Positions 1 to 8,963 of a stretch of DNA of 64,000 bases are shown here, in pieces. The stretch's first letter is position 1, and every line of letters starts with the position of its first letter. The DNA comes from Peptococcaceae bacterium UBA5752 (GTDB lineage Bacteria; Bacillota; Dehalobacteriia; UBA4068). Where the stretch lies: positions 186,001 to 250,000 of the forward strand of contig DIFI01000009.1 in assembly GCA_002419055.1 (NCBI GenBank), given 5' to 3'. The notes beneath the pieces are model-generated. The model saw only the letters and a list, made by a program, of their open reading frames with translations. It had not been told where the DNA came from and did no database searches. The translations under genes were made by a program, and so were the position numbers.

Positions 1-29
1 ATATTAAGAAAAAAATATGTAAATACATA

Positions 30-56
30 TTGCATCTTAATCTATTATGTTATAAT
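30..56 (+). promoter_or_regulatory. Candidate promoter of the korDABC operon
   Basis: An extended -10 element, TGTTATAAT, ends at 56, with a weak -35 TTGCAT at 30-35. The spacing is only 15 bp, so the extended -10 is the main support. It lies about 100 bases before the first gene of the operon. Confidence 0.45.
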
Positions 57-157
57 GTATACGGAAAAGCATTAAAAATAATAGTTATGTTAATGTTAAA
101 AAACAGTAAAATGTTTAATTATAAACTATTGAATTGGGCCTACAAATGGAGGTTTCT

Positions 158-367
158 ATGACTAAAAGAAAATACAATATAAAACTTGATACCCAGATGT
201 GTAAAGCCTGTGGAATTTGTATTGAATTTTGTCCGGCAGGCGTACTGGGTCCTGATATAGAAGGTAAAGCAATGATAAAGAATATAGACGCTTGTACGGG
301 TTGCCTATTTTGCGAACAGCATTGTCCGGATTTTTGCTTGGAAGTGGAGGCGAGAGTAAATGGCTAA
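158..367 (+). CDS. korD: 2-oxoacid:ferredoxin oxidoreductase, ferredoxin-like delta subunit
   Basis: A 69-residue 2[4Fe-4S] protein, the electron-carrying subunit of a 2-oxoglutarate (or related 2-oxoacid):ferredoxin oxidoreductase. It shows two clusters of cysteines, CKACGICIEFCP and CTGCLFCEQHCP, typical of bacterial ferredoxin domains. The ATG at 158 is chosen because GGAGG sits 6 bases before it; an upstream TTG at 134 has no ribosome-binding site. Its end overlaps the alpha-subunit gene by 8 bases, showing translational coupling in a delta-alpha-beta-gamma operon. The family link is strong. Which 2-oxoacid is used cannot be read from this subunit. Confidence 0.9.
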   Translation: MTKRKYNIKLDTQMCKACGICIEFCPAGVLGPDIEGKAMIKNIDACTGCLFCEQHCPDFCLEVEARVNG

Positions 368-1493
368 TGTTCGTTTGGTCCAAGGTAATGTAGCCTGCGC
401 AATGGGCGCTCTTGCCGCCGGTTCAACCTTTTATGCAGGATATCCGATTACGCCATCGACCGAGATTGCAGAGCATATGGCGGTTGCGTTGCCAAAGATC
501 GGTGGTATTTTTCTGCAAATGGAAGATGAGATTGCCAGCATGGGCGCGATAATCGGCGCTTCCTGTACCGGAGCTAAGGCCTTTACGGCCACCAGCGGTC
601 CGGGGTTTTCTTTGATGCAGGAACTAATCGGTTATGCGGCTATGACAGAAATTCCCTGTGTAATCGTAGACGTCCAACGTCCCGGTCCGTCTACTGCGCT
701 GCCGACACTTTCCTCTCAGGGTGATGTACAGCAAGCACGCTGGGGTTGTCATGGTTTCCATTCAATTATTGCCATAGCTCCTTCTTCAATCATGGAGATC
801 TATTACCAGATGATTAATGCTTTTAATTTGGCTGAGAAGTATCGAACACCGGTAATTTTTTTGATGGATGAAGAGATCGGTCATCTGCGCGAGCGTTTTG
901 AACTGCCCGATAATTATAAGCCGGAGATCATTAACCGCAAAAAACCGGAGAGCGATCTTGAGGTTTATCTGCCTTATATCAATGATCAATCCAACGGCGT
1001 ACCGCCGATGGCCAATTTTGGCGATGGCTATCGTTATCATATCAGTGGTCTAACACATAATGAAAAAGGCTTTTACTCCAGCGTACCTTCGGTAGTAGAT
1101 ACGGAAATCCGCCGTATGGTTGGCAAAATCGAAGATAACGTTGATGATATTGCTCAATTTGAAGAAATCGGCGCGGCTGATTGTGATATATTGGTGATCG
1201 CCTATGGCAGCGTTGCCCGCTCGGCGCAGGAAGCGGTAGAGACGATGCGTGCCGATGGATTAAGCGTTGGTTTGCTGCGGCCGATCGTTTTGTGGCCATT
1301 TCCTACTGATTATTTTACCAAAGCTTGTATTGGCAAAAAGGCCGTAGTTGTAGCTGAAATGAACTTAGGACAATATGCGCGGGAAATCCGCCGTGTTGTC
1401 CATACCGATATACCCCTTAAAAGCTTGACCAGAGTCGATGGGGAATTTGTCTACCCGGATGATATAATCGATGCGGTTAAGGAGGTATTATAA
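360..1493 (+). CDS. korA: 2-oxoacid:ferredoxin oxidoreductase subunit alpha
   Basis: A 377-residue alpha subunit containing the pyrimidine-binding domain of the thiamine-diphosphate enzyme (GYPITPSTEIAEH near residue 28) and the conserved TATSGPGFSLMQE segment near residue 78. It acts in the cytoplasm with the beta and gamma subunits to convert 2-oxoglutarate, or a branched-chain 2-oxoacid, and CoA to acyl-CoA, CO2 and reduced ferredoxin. Length and four-subunit order match KorA. Its stop codon overlaps the next ATG by one base (TAATG). The assignment to 2-oxoglutarate rather than another 2-oxoacid is by family resemblance only. Confidence 0.88.
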   Translation: MANVRLVQGNVACAMGALAAGSTFYAGYPITPSTEIAEHMAVALPKIGGIFLQMEDEIASMGAIIGASCTGAKAFTATSGPGFSLMQELIGYAAMTEIPCVIVDVQRPGPSTALPTLSSQGDVQQARWGCHGFHSIIAIAPSSIMEIYYQMINAFNLAEKYRTPVIFLMDEEIGHLRERFELPDNYKPEIINRKKPESDLEVYLPYINDQSNGVPPMANFGDGYRYHISGLTHNEKGFYSSVPSVVDTEIRRMVGKIEDNVDDIAQFEEIGAADCDILVIAYGSVARSAQEAVETMRADGLSVGLLRPIVLWPFPTDYFTKACIGKKAVVVAEMNLGQYAREIRRVVHTDIPLKSLTRVDGEFVYPDDIIDAVKEVL

Positions 1494-2311
1494 TGAAGAA
1501 ATGTTATGAAAAATATTTTCGTGACAATTTACCCCAAATCTTCTGTGCCGGATGTGGTAACGGCATTGTTATGGGTGCCTGGGCTAGGGCTATGGAAAAA
1601 ATGGGCTTAGATAATAATGATTGCGTTGGTATTTCCGGTATTGGTTGTTCTTCACGAATTACCAGCTATATTGATTTATATACCTTGCATACTGCTCATG
1701 GTAGAGCACTTCCGTTTGCTATCGGCGTTAAAATGTGTAAGCCTGAAATGAATGTTTTTGTCTTTTCCGGTGACGGTGACTGCGCTGCAATCGGTGGTAA
1801 TCACTTTATTCATGCCTGTCGCCGTAATATTAATATGACTTTGATTGTTATCAATAATAGCATTTATGGCATGACCGGAGGGCAGTATTCACCATTGACT
1901 CCTACAGGACATTTTGCTACAACCGCACCCTATGGCAACATTGACCCAGCTTTTGACCTCTGCAAACTAGCCGAAGCTTCCGGTGCTACCTTTGTGGCAC
2001 GCGGTGATATTTATCATGCAAGGCAATTAACTGATCTGATAGTGGAGGGCCACCGCCATAAAGGGTTCTCGGTAATCGAGGTTGTTTCCGGCTGCCCAAT
2101 CTCTTATGGACGCCGTAATAAAATCTATGGCGCGCCTGCATTGTTGAAGCATATCAAAGAACACTCTGTTCCGGTTGCTACTGCTGCTAAAATGGGCGAC
2201 GAAGATCTGAAAGGCAAATGGCGGGTTGGCGTCTTATATAAGGCCGAAGCAAAGGAATATGTTGAAGCCTATCAGGAATTAGTGGCAAAAGTGCAGGGAG
2301 GCATTAAATAA
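1493..2311 (+). CDS. korB: 2-oxoacid:ferredoxin oxidoreductase subunit beta
   Basis: A 272-residue thiamine-diphosphate-binding beta subunit. The cofactor motif runs from GDGDCAAIGGNHFIHA to the NNSIYGMTGGQ segment, and CAGCGNG near residue 20 and GIGCSS near residue 52 are hallmarks of the family. It pairs with the alpha subunit to form the catalytic centre, and electrons leave through the ferredoxin-like delta subunit. It is coupled by one-base overlaps to both neighbours. KorB-type subunits are short like this one; pyruvate enzymes usually have longer or fused subunits. Confidence 0.88.
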   Translation: MKKCYEKYFRDNLPQIFCAGCGNGIVMGAWARAMEKMGLDNNDCVGISGIGCSSRITSYIDLYTLHTAHGRALPFAIGVKMCKPEMNVFVFSGDGDCAAIGGNHFIHACRRNINMTLIVINNSIYGMTGGQYSPLTPTGHFATTAPYGNIDPAFDLCKLAEASGATFVARGDIYHARQLTDLIVEGHRHKGFSVIEVVSGCPISYGRRNKIYGAPALLKHIKEHSVPVATAAKMGDEDLKGKWRVGVLYKAEAKEYVEAYQELVAKVQGGIK

Positions 2312-2850
2312 TGGCTTATAAATGGGAAATTCGTTTAAGCGGCACCGGTGGTCAGGGCGTGATCAAGGCTTCGGTGATTTTGGCTGAAGCGGCTCTGATT
2401 GATGGTCATAATGCTGTCCAATCACAGGTCTACGGACCGGAATCGCGTGGCAGTGCCACTCGCGCGGAAGTAAAAATTTCTGACAGCAAAATATTAATGC
2501 CCAAAGTTGTAGTACCTAATATACTATTATGTATGTCGGTTCAAGCATTTAATAAATATGCTTATAATATATCCGATGGTGGGTTAATGATATTAGACGG
2601 CGATATAGGAATCGGTGAAGAGCCGCCAAGAGTACAGGTACACCGGAGACCAATTATAGCTATCGCTCGGGAAAACATGGGTGATGAATTGTATGCTAAT
2701 ACAGTTGCTTTAGGTTTAATAAATAAAATTGCTTCGTTAGTATCAGATGATTCGATGTTTGAATCTTTGGAACGCAATTTTTCTGCCCGTCTGTTAGCGG
2801 CTAATATCCGCGCCTATCGTTTAGGTTTAGAAGCTGCTTCTCATCTATAA
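2311..2850 (+). CDS. korC: 2-oxoacid:ferredoxin oxidoreductase subunit gamma
   Basis: A 179-residue gamma subunit with the family signature LSGTGGQGVIKA at its start and VYGPESRGSATRAEV near residue 42. It completes the Kor complex and is thought to help bind CoA and stabilise the assembly. It is last in the operon, overlaps korB by one base, and is followed 26 bases later by a strong intrinsic terminator. Confidence 0.88.
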   Translation: MAYKWEIRLSGTGGQGVIKASVILAEAALIDGHNAVQSQVYGPESRGSATRAEVKISDSKILMPKVVVPNILLCMSVQAFNKYAYNISDGGLMILDGDIGIGEEPPRVQVHRRPIIAIARENMGDELYANTVALGLINKIASLVSDDSMFESLERNFSARLLAANIRAYRLGLEAASHL

Positions 2851-2876
2851 AAATACTATTTGTATTTTAAAATATA

Positions 2877-2912
2877 AGACAGGTTGCAATAAATGCAGGC
2901 CTGTCTTTTTTT
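2877..2912 (+). terminator. Intrinsic terminator of korDABC
   Basis: The arms AGACAGG and CCTGTCT pair (with an inner TGCA/TGCA helix) and are followed by a run of nine T residues. Confidence 0.85.
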
Positions 2913-3001
2913 ATTTGCAAACATTTTAGTTCTTTGTAAGATTTTGTATAAGTAAATGTCAGCAGAGGAAGAATAAATCAAAACATCTTTATGGAGTAGT
3001 T

Positions 3002-4513
3002 ATGACAGTTCAAAAAATAAAAAAGGGTCGCCTTTCTCCTGATATAGATGAAAATATACTTCAGATAAAAGAAACTTTGGCTGAAGGATTGGATGTTGTT
3101 GTCAGACGTTTCAAACTGGGCAATGGCCAATTAGCCGTGGCTTTTTACATCGACGGATTAGTAAATAAGGAAGTAATGGGTCTTGATTTTTTTGCGCCGC
3201 TGTCGGCAGCGGATCGTGACGGTCGCTGGAGCATAGAAGAGATCAAGGACAGATTATTAAATGTTGGTGATATCAAATGCACAGATGATTTTGCATTAAT
3301 TGTAGATTTGGTATTGCAGGGGCTAACAGCGTTGTTTGTCGAAGGGGAAACCTACGCGTTGGTGATGGAGATGATCAAATGGCAGCAACGCAGCATTGAT
3401 GAACCTAATACAGATAATGTTATTAGAGGACCGCGCGAAGGTTTTGTCGAGACGTTAAGAATTAATGTATCAATGATGAGAAGAAAAATTCATCATAAAG
3501 ATTTTGTTGCCGAAACAATGCGCGTCGGACGCTACAGCAATACCGATATTTGTCTTGTTTATATCTCCAGCATTGTTAATAATGACGTTTTGGCCGAATT
3601 AAAGCGGAGATTAAAAAAAATCGATATTGACGCTATTCTTGACTCTGGCGGTGTCGAGCAATTGATTGAAGATAAACCCTATTCGTTTTTTCCGACAATC
3701 GGCATTACAGAAAAGCCGGATATAACTGCCGCCAAGATACTTGAAGGGCGGGTTGCGTTAATAGTTGATGGATCTCCGATTGTTTTAACAGTACCGATGC
3801 TCTTTGTCGAAGGCTTACAAAGTCCAGAAGATTATTACTCGCGATTTTATTTTGCGAGCTTTATGAGAATTTTAAGAGTGATTGCTTTGTTTCTTAGTTT
3901 ATTTTTCCCGGCGATTTATATAGCAGTGGTAGGGTATCATCAGCAAATGATACCGATATCATTGTTGCAGACTATGTTAGCGTCTGAGGCTACAACGCCG
4001 TTTTCTACCGGTTTATCAGTTTTGTTGATATCTATTATTTATGAGCTGCTGCGCGAGTCCAGCGTTCGTTTGCCTAAAGCTGTCGGACAGGCAGTCAGCA
4101 TCGTCGGAGCTATCGTTTTGGGTCAGGCTGCGGTCAGTGCTGGTTTAATATCAGCGCCGGTATTGATTGTGCTGGCAGTAACAGTAACTTCATCTTTTTG
4201 TACAGTTGCTTTTACCGATGCTACTACTATATTGCGGTTAATTTTTATTATTTTTGGTTGGACACTTGGGTTATTTGGAGTATTAATGGGAATGTTTATA
4301 TTAGTTGCCTATCTTTGTTCGGTACGAACTTTCGGCGTTTCTTATTTAAGCCCGATTTCACCATTTAACAGACAGGGTATCAAAGATACAGCGCTGCGCT
4401 TTCCTTTGTGGGAACTATCCAGGCGGCCATATGATCTAAGCCTTAACCGTAGGCGTATGGGCAATATGCAGCCACCGTTTGGACAAGAGGAGACCACAGA
4501 TGAAAAAAGTTAG
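3002..4513 (+). CDS. Spore germination protein, GerA family
   Basis: A 503-residue GerA/GerAA-type subunit of a nutrient germinant receptor in the inner spore membrane. A soluble N-terminal half carries the family core (GPREGFVETLRINVSMMRR near residue 142 and the YSFFPTIGITEKPD region near 228), followed by several membrane helices from about residue 290 and a cytoplasmic tail with PISPFNRQGIKD. GGAG sits 5 bases before the ATG. The order A-C-B, with the gerC gene overlapping the 3' end, is a common variant of ger operons. Its germinant cannot be predicted. Confidence 0.92.
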   Translation: MTVQKIKKGRLSPDIDENILQIKETLAEGLDVVVRRFKLGNGQLAVAFYIDGLVNKEVMGLDFFAPLSAADRDGRWSIEEIKDRLLNVGDIKCTDDFALIVDLVLQGLTALFVEGETYALVMEMIKWQQRSIDEPNTDNVIRGPREGFVETLRINVSMMRRKIHHKDFVAETMRVGRYSNTDICLVYISSIVNNDVLAELKRRLKKIDIDAILDSGGVEQLIEDKPYSFFPTIGITEKPDITAAKILEGRVALIVDGSPIVLTVPMLFVEGLQSPEDYYSRFYFASFMRILRVIALFLSLFFPAIYIAVVGYHQQMIPISLLQTMLASEATTPFSTGLSVLLISIIYELLRESSVRLPKAVGQAVSIVGAIVLGQAAVSAGLISAPVLIVLAVTVTSSFCTVAFTDATTILRLIFIIFGWTLGLFGVLMGMFILVAYLCSVRTFGVSYLSPISPFNRQGIKDTALRFPLWELSRRPYDLSLNRRRMGNMQPPFGQEETTDEKS

Positions 4514-5783
4514 AATAATAACGTTAATTATACTTTTATTAATTTTACCGTTTATTTTCGGCGGCTGTTGGGATAAAGTAGAACTTTCTAACATGGTAAT
4601 AGTAGTTGGCCTTGGTGTTGATCTAGACGCCAATCAGCAAGTTAAAGTAACACTTGAATGTTCGAATATCACACAAATGGGAAGCAGTGGTGAAAATGTG
4701 ATATTTACAGCTACCGGCGACACCATGTATGATGCGATACGTAATGTATCATTAGAAGTTAATAAAAAACTGTTTTGGGGTCATTTACAGTCTTTGGTTA
4801 TTGGCCGTAAGGCAGCAGAACAGGGAGTAGAACAGTTTTTGACTTTAGCTTATTATACTCAGGAAACAAGCCCGCTTATTAATGTATTTATTGCCGAAGG
4901 CAATGCAGAAGATGTATTTCGTTCAAAAGCAGGTGTAGGTATTTATGTAGGTAAAAGTTTAGCGGAAATTGTCAATAACGAAAAATCGTATGGTAGCGGC
5001 AAGGTGTATCCTATAACTTTAGAGGAAATAATGCATGAAAGTGTAACGGAAGGCGTTGCAATATCGATACCTACACTTGCTGTTGAACAGGCGTCCGGGG
5101 GGAGCGGCGGTGGCGGAAGTAGTAGTGGCGGCGGAAGTAGTAGTGGCGGCGAAAGTAGTAGCGGCGGTGGAAGTAGTAGCGGCAGCGGAAGTAGTAGCGG
5201 TGGCGGAAGTGGTAGCAGCGGCGGCAGTAGTAGTGGCGGAGGTGTGTCATCTACTCAGACACAGCAGCAAGGCCAAGTTAAGGTTTCGGGAATGGCGGTA
5301 TTAAAAAAAGACATGAGCCTGGACTTTATGATTAAAGATAAAGAATGTCTTGCTGTCTTATGTTGGAGAAATTTAGCTAATAGTTTTTCTGTAGTTGTTA
5401 AAAAAGATAATAATATGATTAATCTTGAGAATGCCAGATGGAAATTAAAGAAAAAATGGGATTTTAAAGATAAGGTTCTTAACGTAACAGTATCTACGCA
5501 TATGTATGTTGTTGAAATGGACAAGTATATTCACTTTAGCAATCGAAAAGATCTTGATGATTTAGAAAAGAAAACAGAAGAAGAATTAGAGAAAATGCTC
5601 AAAGATGCCTGGGAAAAGTCAATAAAGGAAAAATCGGATTATTTATTTATTGGTGAAGAATTGCATAATTATCATAATTTAGAATGGAAAAAATTCGAAA
5701 AAAAGTGGCCGGAAAAAATGCAAGATTTTAAACTCAATGTTAATGTGAAATGCGATATAAAAGTTACCCGCGAGGCTGTTTAA
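4500..5783 (+). CDS. Spore germination lipoprotein, GerC family, with Gly/Ser-rich insert
   Basis: A 427-residue GerAC-type lipoprotein. The ATG at 4500 is chosen because GAGGAG lies just upstream and the protein then begins with a lysine-rich lipoprotein signal (MKKVRI, hydrophobic stretch, lipobox FGGC) followed by WDKVELSN, which is diagnostic of GerC proteins. It overlaps gerA by 14 bases. Residues of about 199-250 form a low-complexity run of Gly and Ser between the N-terminal and C-terminal GerC domains, encoded by an imperfect 18-base tandem repeat. Most GerC proteins have a short linker here, so the insertion is unusual. Confidence 0.92.
   Translation: MKKVRIITLIILLLILPFIFGGCWDKVELSNMVIVVGLGVDLDANQQVKVTLECSNITQMGSSGENVIFTATGDTMYDAIRNVSLEVNKKLFWGHLQSLVIGRKAAEQGVEQFLTLAYYTQETSPLINVFIAEGNAEDVFRSKAGVGIYVGKSLAEIVNNEKSYGSGKVYPITLEEIMHESVTEGVAISIPTLAVEQASGGSGGGGSSSGGGSSSGGESSSGGGSSSGSGSSSGGGSGSSGGSSSGGGVSSTQTQQQGQVKVSGMAVLKKDMSLDFMIKDKECLAVLCWRNLANSFSVVVKKDNNMINLENARWKLKKKWDFKDKVLNVTVSTHMYVVEMDKYIHFSNRKDLDDLEKKTEEELEKMLKDAWEKSIKEKSDYLFIGEELHNYHNLEWKKFEKKWPEKMQDFKLNVNVKCDIKVTREAV
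5095..5250 (+). repeat. In-frame tandem repeat encoding a Gly/Ser linker in gerC
   Basis: Repeats of an 18-base unit close to GGAAGTAGTAGTGGCGGC run through this stretch and keep the reading frame. The encoded units are GGGSSS-like. Variation is mostly in third codon positions (AGT/AGC, GGC/GGT/GGA), as expected of an old or slipping repeat under selection for composition. Confidence 0.85.
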
Positions 5784-5798
5784 GGGAAGGGATGTTAA

Positions 5799-6908
5799 AT
5801 GGCTAAAAACAAATATGTGATTGAATCATATCAGGGTTCATCTATGGTGGCATCAGTTTGTTTTGCCGCTTTGGTAAGCTTGTTTCTTGTGGGATATGAT
5901 ATAAAACATGATGTCTGGTTGTCATTAACACCGATGATTTTGGGCGGTACTGTATTGGCTTTTATTTTTTCTTGGGTGCTGAAAAACTTTAAGGGTGAGG
6001 ATTTACTTCAGTTAAATGATAAAGCTTTTGGTAAGATAGGCGGTAAAATCGTTAATTGGATTTTACTATTTCTTTTTTTAGGTATATCCGTTTTTGAAAT
6101 TCTTACAGCTATTTATATGTTTAGCTCACTTGATATGTGGAGTACCCCAATTATTGTTTATATCATCTTTGTTATGATAGCTGTTTTTTATTGTGCCAGT
6201 TTAGGGTTGGAAGTAATCGCTCGTATGTCAACAATATTTGTATTAATAATAATACTGGCGGTAATTTTTGATACCTTAGTATTATTGCCGTCGTTTCATT
6301 TGGATAGAATATTGCCAATTGCTGAGTATGGCTGGAAAGGCGTAGGGATAACAGGAGGTAAATTTTTTATATTACAATATGCAATGCTACCGGCCGTATT
6401 GTTATTTTTACCTAATCTGCGAAACAGAGCCGATGCGCCGCGTGCTTTAAGAATAGGTTTAATGATAGCCGGATTTTATTTTACTATAGCAGTTTTACGT
6501 GATTCTATGATATTTGGCGATTTGGTACAAAATGAAGTATTTCCAACATTACAGGCGATGCGGCGGGTTCAATTAGGCACAGATCTATCCAGGGTAGAGT
6601 TAGGCGGTTTGCTGGCTGTGCTTGCTAATAAATTCATATTTAGTTGTATAGGTTTATATAGTATTTCCATGCTTTGCGGCTGTTATCACGATTCTAAAAA
6701 GCAAAAAAAAAGTTTAGCTTTTTTTGCTGTTATAATAGCCGTTGGTGTCTATACTCTCTCACATTTTGCAGCCGGTGCAAATGATCAAATGGTAGTTAAA
6801 TATGTTCTTATTGCAGGAATGTTAATACTGGCAATATTTTTGCTCACAGTAATATTATTAGCGCTGCGCCGTGGTTTACAAAAAAACAAGCAAAATAATA
6901 TATTTTAG
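5799..6908 (+). CDS. Spore germination protein, GerB family (APC-type permease)
   Basis: A 369-residue integral membrane protein with about ten hydrophobic segments, the third subunit of the germinant receptor encoded here. GerB proteins belong to the amino acid-polyamine-organocation superfamily and form the ligand-binding transmembrane part. AAGGGA precedes the ATG and the gap from gerC is 15 bases, so the three genes are one operon. Expression is expected in the forespore, but I could not identify a sigma-G promoter with confidence. Confidence 0.9.
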   Translation: MAKNKYVIESYQGSSMVASVCFAALVSLFLVGYDIKHDVWLSLTPMILGGTVLAFIFSWVLKNFKGEDLLQLNDKAFGKIGGKIVNWILLFLFLGISVFEILTAIYMFSSLDMWSTPIIVYIIFVMIAVFYCASLGLEVIARMSTIFVLIIILAVIFDTLVLLPSFHLDRILPIAEYGWKGVGITGGKFFILQYAMLPAVLLFLPNLRNRADAPRALRIGLMIAGFYFTIAVLRDSMIFGDLVQNEVFPTLQAMRRVQLGTDLSRVELGGLLAVLANKFIFSCIGLYSISMLCGCYHDSKKQKKSLAFFAVIIAVGVYTLSHFAAGANDQMVVKYVLIAGMLILAIFLLTVILLALRRGLQKNKQNNIF

Positions 6909-6973
6909 TATGGTAATATGCTGCAAGATTTAGTATAATAAAGACCGAAAGTAATCCAAGGGGAGGAAGACAG

Positions 6974-7267
6974 ATGGCCTATACAAGCAAATTCCAAAAC
7001 AGCAGTATTGATGAACTATTTACTGCTGTTTTAAGTTTGGGAACGCTCGAGGATTGTTACCGGTTCTTTGAGGATATTGCGACGGTGCCGGAAATTAAGT
7101 CACTGGCGCAGCGGCTGCAAGTAGCCAAAATGCTGCTTCAGAATGAAACATACAGTGTTATTTCCGAAAGTACAGGAGCCAGCACTGCTACGATCAGCCG
7201 TGTAAAAAACTCTCTGTATTACGGAGCTGACGGATATAAATCCGTACTTGCTAAAATATCTGAATAA
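6974..7267 (+). CDS. YerC/YecD family TrpR-like DNA-binding protein
   Basis: A 97-residue helix-turn-helix protein of the YerC/YecD branch of the TrpR superfamily. The middle (IKSLAQRLQVAKMLL) and the recognition helix region (SESTGASTATISRVKNSL) match the family. GGGGAGGA precedes the ATG. It begins a tight cluster ahead of hisA. Family members are presumed regulators, but their ligand is generally unknown. Unlike true TrpR, there is no evidence for tryptophan binding, although trpS lies further along the same strand. Confidence 0.85.
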   Translation: MAYTSKFQNSSIDELFTAVLSLGTLEDCYRFFEDIATVPEIKSLAQRLQVAKMLLQNETYSVISESTGASTATISRVKNSLYYGADGYKSVLAKISE

Positions 7268-7289
7268 ATAACCGGAAGGAATGGTCCAC

Positions 7290-8009
7290 TTGCAAATAAT
7301 ACCTGCTATAGATTTGCGCGAGGGTGTTTGCGCGCGTGTTTGGGGTGCAGAAGAGATTGAGACAGATATATTTGCTTCTGATCCGCTTGAGCAAATGCAA
7401 AAATTTTCCGAGGCTGGCGTCAGCGCTGTTCATATTACCGATTTGGACGGGGCATTTTCCGGTCATCTTTGTGATCAGGAGCTTTTACGCCAACTGGCGG
7501 AGTTTACTGATATCGATATCGAGTTAAGCGGCGGTATCCGCTCTATGAATGAGATTGAAACAGTCTTAAATTGGGGAATTAAGCGAGTGATTTTGGGTAC
7601 GGCATTGTTACGCTCGCCGCAGATGGTAATTGAGGCCACGGCTAAATATAACAAGCGGGTCGTTGCCGGACTCGATGTGCGCGACGGCATGATAGCGCTC
7701 GAAGGATTTGAAACAACGTTGTCAAAGGCAGCAGAGGGGTTTCTTTCAGCCGTGCGCCAGATGGGAATCAAGCGCATAGTATATACAGACATCCATCGTT
7801 ACGGTTCACTCAAAGGCGTTGATTTTCGCCAAATAGAAAATATTATTGCTATCGCCGATATGGAGGTAGTCGTCGCGGGTGGCATATCGACGATAGAGCA
7901 GTTACATAAGCTTCAAGAGCTGGGGGTCAGTGGTGTAATTATTGGTAAAGCAATCTACACCGGAAAGATTGACCTCAATGCAGCTTTGAAATTAGAAAAT
8001 AACATATAA
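7290..8009 (+). CDS. hisA: Phosphoribosylformimino-AICAR isomerase, HisA
   Basis: A (beta/alpha)8 isomerase of about 239 residues acting at the fourth step of histidine biosynthesis. The first catalytic aspartate is in IIPAIDLREG and the second in AGLDVRDG near residue 127; ELSGGIRS and VAGGIST hold the phosphate groups. I prefer TTG at 7290, which gives the family-typical N-terminus and leaves AAGGA 9 bases upstream; an ATG at 7281 abuts that site. The usual TDIxRDG motif reads TDIHRYG, a change at a normally conserved aspartate. No other his gene is in the window. Confidence 0.85.
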   Translation: MQIIPAIDLREGVCARVWGAEEIETDIFASDPLEQMQKFSEAGVSAVHITDLDGAFSGHLCDQELLRQLAEFTDIDIELSGGIRSMNEIETVLNWGIKRVILGTALLRSPQMVIEATAKYNKRVVAGLDVRDGMIALEGFETTLSKAAEGFLSAVRQMGIKRIVYTDIHRYGSLKGVDFRQIENIIAIADMEVVVAGGISTIEQLHKLQELGVSGVIIGKAIYTGKIDLNAALKLENNI

Positions 8010-8023
8010 CGGGGGAAAGTTGA

Positions 8024-8953
8024 GTGATTTGCAATAATATACTCGAGGCAATCGGCCACACGCCGATAATTAGGCTTAACAGAATGTGTGAGAAGGGTGC
8101 GGCTGAAATATTAGTCAAATATGAGGGAATGAATGTCGGCGGGTCGATTAAGACGCGGACTGCCTATAATATGATATTGCAGGCTGAAAAACGGGGCTTA
8201 ATAAAAGAAGATACGATTATCGTCGAACCGACAAGTGGTAATCAAGGGATCGGCCTGGCTTTGGTTGGCGCGGTGCGTGGATATGAAGTAGTAATCATTA
8301 TGCCCGATTCCGTTAGCGAGGAACGCAGTAAACTTTTACGGCTTTATGGAGCCAATGTAGTGCAAGTGCATGATGACGGGGATATCGGCAAATGTATCCA
8401 TGCCTGTCTGGCTTTGGCGGAAGAAATGGCGGCAAAAAACCCGCGGGTATTTGTGCCGCAGCAATTTATTAACCCCGATAATCCGCTGGTGCACAAATAT
8501 TATACTGCTGCGGAAATCCTAGAGCAGGTAGAAGGTCCGATCGATGGATTTTGTTCCGGAGTTGGTACTGGCGGTACCATTTCCGGTGTCGGCGAAGTGT
8601 TGAAGGCGCAATTTCCCAATGTTTTGATCTGGGCAGTAGAGCCGGAACATGCGGCAATACTTTCCGGTGGCAGCATTACAACCCATTTGCAAATGGGCAT
8701 CGGCGATGGACTGATACCAAAAAATCTTAATACCAATATTTATAACGATATTTGCATTATCAGCGATGATGAAGCTTTGGAGACAGCACGTTTATTGGCT
8801 AAGAAGGAAGGTATCATCTGCGGTATTTCCAGCGGTACTAATGTAGCGGCGGCAATCAAAATGGCAAGGGTGCTGGGTGAGGGAAAGCGAGTTGTGACCG
8901 TTTTGCCTGATACCGGCGAACGTTATTTCAGTACACCGTTGTTTACCGGTTAA
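8024..8953 (+). CDS. Cysteine synthase family PLP enzyme
   Basis: A 309-residue fold-type II PLP enzyme most like CysK, which makes cysteine from O-acetylserine and sulfide. The PLP lysine lies in GGSIKTRTA near residue 45, the substrate loop is PTSGNQGIGLA, the phosphate loop GTGGTISG lies near residue 183, and the end DTGERYFST matches CysK. It departs from standard CysK in two hallmark places (SIKTR for SVKDR, SGNQG for SGNTG), so a related activity is possible. The GTG start follows GGGGGA. It lies 14 bases after hisA. Confidence 0.82.
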   Translation: MICNNILEAIGHTPIIRLNRMCEKGAAEILVKYEGMNVGGSIKTRTAYNMILQAEKRGLIKEDTIIVEPTSGNQGIGLALVGAVRGYEVVIIMPDSVSEERSKLLRLYGANVVQVHDDGDIGKCIHACLALAEEMAAKNPRVFVPQQFINPDNPLVHKYYTAAEILEQVEGPIDGFCSGVGTGGTISGVGEVLKAQFPNVLIWAVEPEHAAILSGGSITTHLQMGIGDGLIPKNLNTNIYNDICIISDDEALETARLLAKKEGIICGISSGTNVAAAIKMARVLGEGKRVVTVLPDTGERYFSTPLFTG

Positions 8954-8963
8954 TAGGAGCGCA

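Noticed and set aside
5095..5250. CRISPR-like array
   Set aside because: The repeats are contiguous, in frame and without spacers; they are a coding tandem repeat.
5056..5304. An 82-codon frame rich in Ala and Val within gerC
   Set aside because: It is the shifted reading of the Gly/Ser repeat and has no independent support.
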